In this document: one piece after another, positions 37,101 to 46,100 of the stretch | Layout: each line of letters opens with the position of its first letter | Numbering within the stretch: position 1 is the first letter of the stretch | Origin: Micropterus salmoides | Lineage: Eukaryota > Chordata > Actinopteri > Centrarchiformes > Centrarchidae | Assembly (NCBI RefSeq): GCF_014851395.1 | Contig: NW_024040040.1 | Coordinates: 9,672,711-9,736,710 of the forward strand | Direction of reading: 5' to 3' | DNA: 64,000 nucleotides | Position numbers and translations under genes: made by a program | Notes under the pieces: generated by a model | Told to the model about the DNA's origin: nothing | What the model saw: the letters and a program-made list of their open reading frames with translations, nothing else | Database searches by the model: none

Positions 37101-40100
37101 TTTCTTTTTGTGCCATCATCAAGCAACTTTCTACTCGGACAGAAGATAGTTATCAGTCAGATTGCTCCCCAGAGAATGAACCCTTTCCATTTTGGGCACT
37201 TCACAAGTTTTCCTGGGCCACCTTAAGGACAAAACACTCCAGCAATTCCACTGGTAAATTCCACATGTCATAATTAATGTCCCGCTCCAATATTCAGTGT
37301 CAATGCTAATCAGTGTTCACTTGACCTGTTAGTGGCCATAATGTTATGGCTGATTGGTGTAATTGATCCACTATGTTCACCAGCCAGTTGCTAACTTTGT
37401 GTCTGCTGTTCGGTGCTGGGCAGGTAGTGTACAGTGGGCTTTTTTTCTGCTGAAAACATCTCTAGTTTTGACAACTGCAGAGTTTTCACATACAAGTAGA
37501 AGATCCTTTATTGTCACATACACATACATGCTGCAAAATTCATCCTCTATATTTAACCCATCCCTCAAGGGAGCAGCGGGCAGCCGCGGTGCAGCGCCCG
37601 GGGAGCAACTCCAGATCTTTACCAGTGTCTGGTCAATAACACTGACTGTAGAACCTAACATGTTTTTGGTGGTTGGGGAAACCGGAGCACCTGGAGGAAA
37701 CCCACTCAGACACGGGGAGAACATGCAAACTCCTCACAGAAAGGCCAGGGCAACCGGGGTTTGAACCCGTGACCTTCTTACTGTGAGGGCACAGTGCTTT
37801 TGGGGTTTTTATTTGTTTTTTTTAGTAGTCATGTGATTGTTAAAACATCTGCTATACTCAAAAAGTCACCAACCTCAAACTTTTTAATTTTTTTTTCATC
37901 CAGACAATGTAAGTGCTTCATGATATAAACATGACTTATTCACTTCATCTAGCCATTGGTATGCAAAATAGTTTGCTTGAGAGTAAAAACAAATATTTTT
38001 GTATATAGGTCACCTACTCTCTCAATAGTGCTAGAACCTCTGTGATCATCCAATAACACCGTTTAATGATAAGGTTCCACCTTTTTACAAACTATCTAGT
38101 TCAACAGGGGTTAAATTCCTTAAGAGAAAATCCAAGGCCAGTTCGTATTTGCATGTATGAATATGCATAATCTGCAGCCGGGGGGAGCATAGTCTGTGTT
38201 CTGAAGGTGAGCCGGGTGAGATAAATAGCATTAATAAACCCATACCTGCGTGTCACTAGCTGCTACAAAGCAGCGCCCCGGGAATAAATTCCCCACACTG
38301 ATCCTCTGTCACGAGAAGCAACAACCTCAATCCACCATTTCACTGTCACACATTAATCTCCATTCATTGTTCCTTTGCGACAGAAGAACATATCCTGTCT
38401 ACACCATGGCTTTGCATTATCATTCAAGGGAGGAAGTCATTATGCATACTCCTATGAGCACGGTGCAATTCAATCTACAGGAACCACGTTAAGTATTTGA
38501 GTAGTGGACTGCTCTGTGGCTTGTTGGAGAACAATTTATCCTCCCCGGGATCAGCCTTTGACTATGGTCCCTCCTGCAAATATGATGATAAAATCACCCT
38601 TCCTTTGTACTGTGATAAGCTTTGTTATCCGAAGATAAAAGGTAAGTCTTAAGTGTATATTGTCAACTGTATTTTTTTTTTTAAACCTACAGATGTGGTT
38701 GTAACCTAGAAAAGAAAAGAACTATGCAGATATTTGGTGTGGGATTTGATGCGGAGTCTGATAAAAGCAAGAGAATGGCTTTATCTTATTCCTGCTCTAA
38801 CAGAACAAAGGAGCTGACTTATACTCCAGAACAAAGAGAACATCATCGTCACAATAAGACGTCTGAATGGCTTTTATGCTCCTTGAGCAGTCGGAGAGCC
38901 ACTGTGCATTATTAAAAGCATTTCAGCTCTTAGGCAGAAAGAAGATTCTTTTATTTTTTTTTTGATTGCAGCTTCACTGACATGAAACCTGACAGAATAC
39001 TACATCAAACCAAAACCACCTGGTCAATGACCCACTCACATGGAGAATGATACATATTGTAAGCAGTTGTATGATGTTCAAACTGGGCTTATTGGCTTAG
39101 CACAAGGGATTTCAAATAGTGAGGCACACCTCCCCAGGGGGGCAAGGAGGGAGAGACTGGAGGCAGAAATACTGCATGAGGTGGAAGGGACAGGTGCATG
39201 TCCTGTTCTTAAAGCAACAGGAAGTTAGTTATTGTAGTTTGGCCTGCTGATATAGCCTGCTCCCCAACACCAGGCACTCTTCATTCTCGCAGTCTCAGTA
39301 TTTATATTTTCAAATGCAAATTGCATTTTAAAATCTGAACATGATACACATATTTTTAAATTCAGTGGGGCCTAAACTTTCTAAGGATATGCTCTCCAAC
39401 GTCCATGGTGAAAAAACATATCATACGTAACTTTCGTATCCATACAGGTGCTGGTCATATAATTAGAATATCATCAAAAAGTTGATTTATTTCAGTAATT
39501 CCATTCAAAAAGTGAAACTTGGATATTACATTCATTCATTCATTCCACACAGACTGATATATTTCAAATGTTTATTTCATTTAATCGTGATGATTAAAAC
39601 TGACAACTAATGAAAATCCCAAATTCAGTATCTCCGAAAATTAGAATAGTACTTAAGACCAATACAAAAAAAGGATTTTTAGAAATGTTGGCCAACTGAA
39701 AAGTATGAACATGAAAAGTATGAGCATGTACAGCACACAATACTTAGTTGGGGCTCCTTTTGCCTGAATTACTGCAGCAATGCGGCGTGGCATGGAGTCC
39801 ATCAGTCTGTGGCACTCAGGTGTTATGAGAGCCCAGGTTGCCTGATAGTGGCCTTCAGCTCTTCTGCATTGTTGGGTCTGGCGTATCGCATCTTCCTCTT
39901 CACAATACCCAATAGATTTTCTATAGGGTTAAGGTCAGGCGAGTTTGCTGGCCAATTAAGAACAGGGATACCATGGTCCTTAAACCAGGTACTGGTAGCT
40001 TTGGCACTGTGTGCAGGTGCCAAGTCCTTTTGGAAAATGAAATCTGCATCTCCATGAAGTTGGTCAGCAGCAGGAAGCATGAAGTGCTCTAAAACTTCCT

Positions 40101-43100
40101 GGTAGACGGCTGCGTTGACCTTGGACCTCAGAAAACACAGTGGACCAACACCAGCAGATGACATGGCACCCCAAACCATCACTGACTGTGGAAACTTTAC
40201 ACTGGACTTCAAGCAACGTGGATTCTGTGCCTCTCCTCTCTTCCTCCAGACTCTGGGACCTTGATTTCCAAAGAAAATGCAAAATTTTATCAGAGAACAT
40301 AACTTTGGACCACTCAGCAGCAGTCCAGTCCTTTTTGTCTTTAGCCCAGGCGAGACGCTTCTGACGCTGTGTCTTGTTCAAGAGTGGCTTGACACAAGGA
40401 ATGCGACAGCTGAAACACGTCTTGCATACGTCTGTGCGTGGTGGTTCTTGAAGCACTGACTCCAGCTGCAGTCCACTCTTTGTGAATCTCCCCCACATTT
40501 TTGAATGGGTTTTGTTTCACAATCCTCTCCAGGGTGCGGTTATCCCTATTGCTTGTACACTTTTTTCTACCACATCTTTTCCTTCCCTTCACCTCTCTAT
40601 TAATGTGCTTGGACACAGAGCTCTGTGAACAGCCAGCCTCTTTAGCAATGACCTTTTGTGTCTTGCCCTCCTGTGCAAGGTGTCAATGGTCGTCTTTTGG
40701 ACAGCTGTCAAGTCAGTAATTGTGTAGCCTACAGAACTAGACTGAGAGACCATTTAAAGGCCTTTGCAGGTGTTTTGAGTTAATTAGCTGATTAGAGTGG
40801 CACCAGGCGTCTTCAATATTGAACCTTTTCACAATATTCTAATTTTCTGAGATACTGATTTTGGAGTTTTCATTAGTTGTCAGTTATAATCATCAAAATT
40901 AAAAGGAATGAACACTTGAAATATATCAGTCTGTGTGTAATGAATGAATATAATATCCAAGTTTCACTTTTGAATGGAATTACTGAAATAAATCAACTTT
41001 TTGATGATATTCTAAATATATGACCAGCACCTGTAAATCCACTCAAAGACATGAAGCCGCACCTTATAACTCCAGAGCTTGCCTGAGAATAATGAGAGTG
41101 TCCTTAAGTATCAAAGTTATGCAGTTATATTTAGCAAAAAGGAACCGCTAATAGCTAATTCAGAATACTTTTATTGGTGCAAAAAATGAAAGCAAATACA
41201 GACAAAAAAGCAGGGCTTGTAGGGCTTTTAAGTTGTAGCCCACAGCGTGACTCACTGAATCCATAACAACATTATACATCCTGTTTACCCTAACCCTTAC
41301 CATGATTATCTACTAAAACAGAAGAAGAAAGGCAAAGAATAGCTTTATTTATAGAAGCTTTTGTCATGTTGCACGTAAATTGAGACAAATATAAAATTAA
41401 TATTGCTATCATTAATAGTACTGTTATTCATTTTTATTGATGTTTGTATCATGACAGCATTTACTGGTTTCTGCTTTTCTGTGTAAAATATTGTGTTGGG
41501 CTGCTTCTTTCTCCATCTGCCCCTCCCCAAAGCCAAGGAAGATGGCCGCCCACCCTGAGTCAAGGTTCTGCTCAAGGTTTCGACCTGTTAAAAGGGAGTA
41601 TTTTTTTTCCTTTTCTGTGTTGCAAAGCGCTTGCTCGTGGTTGGAAATGTTGGGTCTAGACCTGCACTATATGAAAAGTGCAATGAGATAATTATGTTAT
41701 TAACTGGCATCTTTTTAAATATTATACATGCCTATAACATCACTTGGTTTTAAAAAATAATGTCTTTATGTGATCGCAAATCAAGAAGAGCAGGGTGACT
41801 CTTTAGCGGGCTCTACCTGTGATCATAGAACTCAGGTTACAATTTCTATTTTTGCCAAAGAGTCTCCACTGTCGATAGGCTCGGAGTGAATAAGCCTTCC
41901 TGCAAACCACAGGGTGGAGCGGCCACCAGCGTCGTTCCATGACACCATCCTGTTGACTACTGTACACTACCGGTCAACTATAATAACCACCTCCAGCTCC
42001 AGCAGCTTAAGCTGGGCAGAAGGAGGTGGGTGGCACAGTCAACACATGCAGATCTTAACAGTGTACCGGCACTGTAAGAGTCTCGCACAAAAAGTCTCTC
42101 ACACCCACACATATCTTTCAAGTGCTAAGCACAGACACAGAGAAAGACCAAATCACACACGGGGGGTTCTCTTTTGTTGATGCTTGAGGGCGGTCATGCC
42201 CAGCCACAGCGCACTGACCGTGGAAATGAGGAACACAGAGCGGTAGGAATTTTGGTCTTTTTCTCTCTCTCCCAACATGGCAAGCAGGAGGAATAATCAA
42301 AAGGAGCAACAAAAGTAATGAGTAGAAGAAGAAAAAGAAGCATTATTTATATAGCACTTTTGTAAAGTGCTTTACAAAGCAAATAGACACAGCAGGATTA
42401 AAAGAGAAAGGGCATTATAAAAAAGAGCAGTATAAACATTTATTGGTAGAATGCAGACTAATAAAATAAATATTATTAAAAAACACTATTGAAGGTCTTT
42501 GCATAAGTTCTAAAGTAAATGTTTCTGGGAATTGTGCTTTTTTCTTTTTTTTGTGTTAATTAGACACTCGTCTAACTCCTGGCAAGAAAGGAAATAAATA
42601 TATTTAAATGTCCAAATCTTTCTTTATGAAGTGGTTTTAAAAATGACAATGCTTTTGCAAGCTGTAAATGAAGTACGGTGCAGTTATCCTTGAGCAGTCA
42701 GGTGTGCTTTGGAAACAAGAATGAAGGAATGATGCAATCATCTTCACCACCAACCAGCATAAAAACTGCATAAGGAGTCTATATTGCCTCCTTACAAGGC
42801 CAACCACCATAAGGTAGAATTAGATCATTATATTTGGCACAAAACATATTTAAATGTAATTTTTCAGAACCTACAGAGCCCCATTACAGGGGTAAGCCTG
42901 TGTGAAACGGAGCCACAGGTTTTCAAATGAGTGATGTTTTAAAACCCTACACTTACAAAGAGTGGTAGCTGGGAGGTTGTGCCCAGTCATGCTGAGAGGA
43001 AGTGCACTTCCAGGTGATGTATAGCACCCCAGTAATTTGAATTGATGACACAGTTGCAAGTGCGCAGACAGCTCAAAGAAATTCAGAGCAGACTAATGTG

Positions 43101-46100
43101 CTTCTTGTCCGAGGGATTAGATTCTTGTCCACAAGCACTAGGCCCAAATTCATCAAACCTTTCAACATTTCAGTCCAGGTCCACATGACCATCTGTTTTA
43201 ATGCTACCAGGGTAACCTAACACTGAACTGTGATCAACAGTGCTGATGGAATCAATTTGTTTGGCCTCTAAAGAAGAACTATGGAACAAAACAGGAAATC
43301 TTGGTGTAGTAAAACACATTTTAAAATATACTACAGGAGCTGATATAGATCATACTCTCCCATGCATTAATTCTGCATGTCCATTACAGTGCACTGAGAA
43401 TACACAGTTACATTTTTTGTCTTCATTTCAATTCTAACTTGTGAAATCATCAGTAGCAGCTAAAATCCAAAACCTGGACACTTTTCCATGATGTGCACGT
43501 CTCTCAGTTATTGCTGCATAAAGTCCACTGCAGTATTGGGAGGCTAATGTTTGAGGAGAGTGTGATTCTAGGCAAGGTGCTGCCAAGCTAATTACCAGTC
43601 AACTCACTGACTAAATGCTCACATTTTCCCACTGCGCTGTATCTTCTGTTCTCAGGATGAAAAAAAAGCTCTAATCCTTTTTCTTGTTCATTAAACTCGA
43701 GTCGGGCAAACACTCACAGTAGGCCGCTTGATAACTGGCTTTTGAGTGAAACGGTAAAGTTTGGAGTCGAGGGTCTCTCAGCGCACCTCAACCTGGGAGA
43801 GGAGATTTACATGCCTCGGCTGATTGTACGCCTCTTCATTCTTAGCTCACACCTAATTCTCAGGGTGTTGCCGTTAAATGTTGCCCCGAAGAAGCCTATA
43901 GGCATAAACACTTCTCAAATGGAAAAACTGTGGTCTAGGTGCCAGATGCCCTTGCAGCCAATTCTGTAAAAGTAAGCTGGAAGACATGAAAACCAAAAAT
44001 TTTAATACATTATGCAAACTGCACCCCTGTGGGCACTGACAGACTGAGCTTGTAAGTTGGTTGGTAATTGCATCATATGACCAGCAACACAAACACAAAC
44101 ATGGATGCATAAATGTGATTGTGGACTGCACACACTCGGAATATTACAACATCGATCTCTCTCAGCTGCCACCGAAACAGTACAAGGCTGTGAGTCACAT
44201 GATTATCGAGCTCAGGGCAGATGAATGGATGCATGGACGAACGGGTGAAAAGAAGGATGGATGGCGTATTATATGTCTAATGGCCGTGTGCTAACAGATG
44301 AGCTTACAAAGGGTGGATGAGTTTGCAGAGCAGGTCTGCCACACAATTAATCGGCGAGGATAGTCACAATGATCCTGTCTATTGATTGGTTTTAGCTGAT
44401 AGAGAGCCTTGCTCGTAGGAGGTTCAGATCAGACTCTCGAAGGAGGCTTGACTGATATTTACATGCAGATGCTGACATTTGTGGATGAACATTTATATGA
44501 TATTTTTCATGTCAAGACGTGTAATGATTCTGTGTTCCCTCCAAAGGCAGTAGACATGTTGTCTTGTTCGGGCTAGTTGGGGGGTATAATTACTTAACTG
44601 TGAGGCATTTGGAGGTCTGCTACAGACACTGTTGAAAATAATAATATCCAGCCCTCTGATAGGATTGGTAGATAGAATGTAAGTGCAGACAGATGACAGG
44701 CAGGAGAGAAAGAAACAACTTTGGAAAACTCATAAACCTCTGACTGAAAAATTATACGAACAAGCAATACACAGAGGGACCTTAGGAAATGCCTATAAAT
44801 GGTTGCATCATTAGTGAGAATATTGTAGCCAAGAGTCCAGCTCCTAATAGCCCTGAATGAAGCTCCTTTACTTGTTGTGGCGTCTTGCAGGACGTACTTA
44901 TTCAAGGCTGGGCGCCCAAGTTCTTCCTGGATGTCGGCTAAGCTTGCAATTCTCTCCCTCTAAGCTTCTTTATGCCTGCCTGCACTCTGCATTGTCACTA
45001 GTCTCTGGATCCTTTTGACCAGGCTGTTTGATGATGAAATAGACAAACCAATGCGTTCAACCCCTGTACGGTACGTATAGATGGGTGCTGGTCGTCAACT
45101 CACCCAAGAGATTCCAATGAATAGAAGGTTGCTATGCCAATTAGGGGCACTATTGGACCGGATCATGTGGAGAAACAGATGCCGAATAAAGGACATTACC
45201 CCGCACTTTGTATGTCAAGCATCTGGTCATTTCTTGGTGGGCCTATTGTTAATGCCTGGTAACACCAGCATGAATGGTTAATCTGCATCATCTGCAAGCG
45301 TTTGTGTCGAGTTTAACTTTGATAGTGCTGACCTTTGAGGAAACTGAGAGTCCAAAATGGAGGATCATTCACTAGAATTTAACGCTTCCCTGTCAGGAAG
45401 GTGCTCTGCACTTATGAAGGAGGAGTTGATGGTATAAATACATATTTTACTATCAATTTTACTGTCAATTTATTGTCCTGGGGCTGTTAGTTAGCGGGCT
45501 TCTTAGCTCTGAAAACTTCAATAACTCAGTTTAATGAAATGGTGTACACCACGAAGAACAAAATGCCAGGGGAGAGTAAAGGCCCAGTACAAAGAACATA
45601 CAAGCTTAGAGCTACTGTGACTAATTAGTGGTTAGCTCACCAGCTACAGTTCACCGACTGGGCCTGTGAGCAAAGACACAGGTGAATTTTAATGTGCCAC
45701 TTTCTTGATTAATTGGACTTAGAATTGGAGAATTTTAGTCTTTAGAGCAAAAGAACCTCTACTTTGATCATTGTTTGAGACATTAATTCAAATCTAGACT
45801 AATGAAACTCTTAATCATTGCGTTTATTACGCAGAGAAAATGAATTTTTATTGCTGTTTTTAGGTTAGCTGATCCAGGAAATAACATCTATCACATTTGC
45901 AGTGGAGGGCATCCTCATTATTAGTCACAGGTTAAAAAAAAAACCAGTGTTCATATGGTTAAGTGATTCATCATTTAACATAATTTATTATCAGTTAAAC
46001 TAATCTGCCGGCCTTACCTTGACTGAAATGATACACATAAGACAAAGCGGCTAAATAACAAAAACTTTGTATTTAAAGTCCGAGGCAGCTGGCCCTCCTG

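Larger units (their letters stand above)
39445..41033 (-). mobile_element. Complete Tc1-like DNA transposon, 1589 bp, flanked by TA
   Basis: The left terminal inverted repeat starts CAGGTGCTGGTCATATAATT at 39445 and the right one ends with its near-perfect complement at 41033. TA lies just outside both ends (39443-39444, 41034-41035), the target duplication of Tc1/mariner elements. The inverted repeats are about 200 bp long (39445-39648 and 40835-41033) and differ by only scattered substitutions and small indels. A transposase relic lies between them on the minus strand. The element sits in cckbr intron 2, with its transposase in the same orientation as the receptor gene. Confidence 0.93.
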
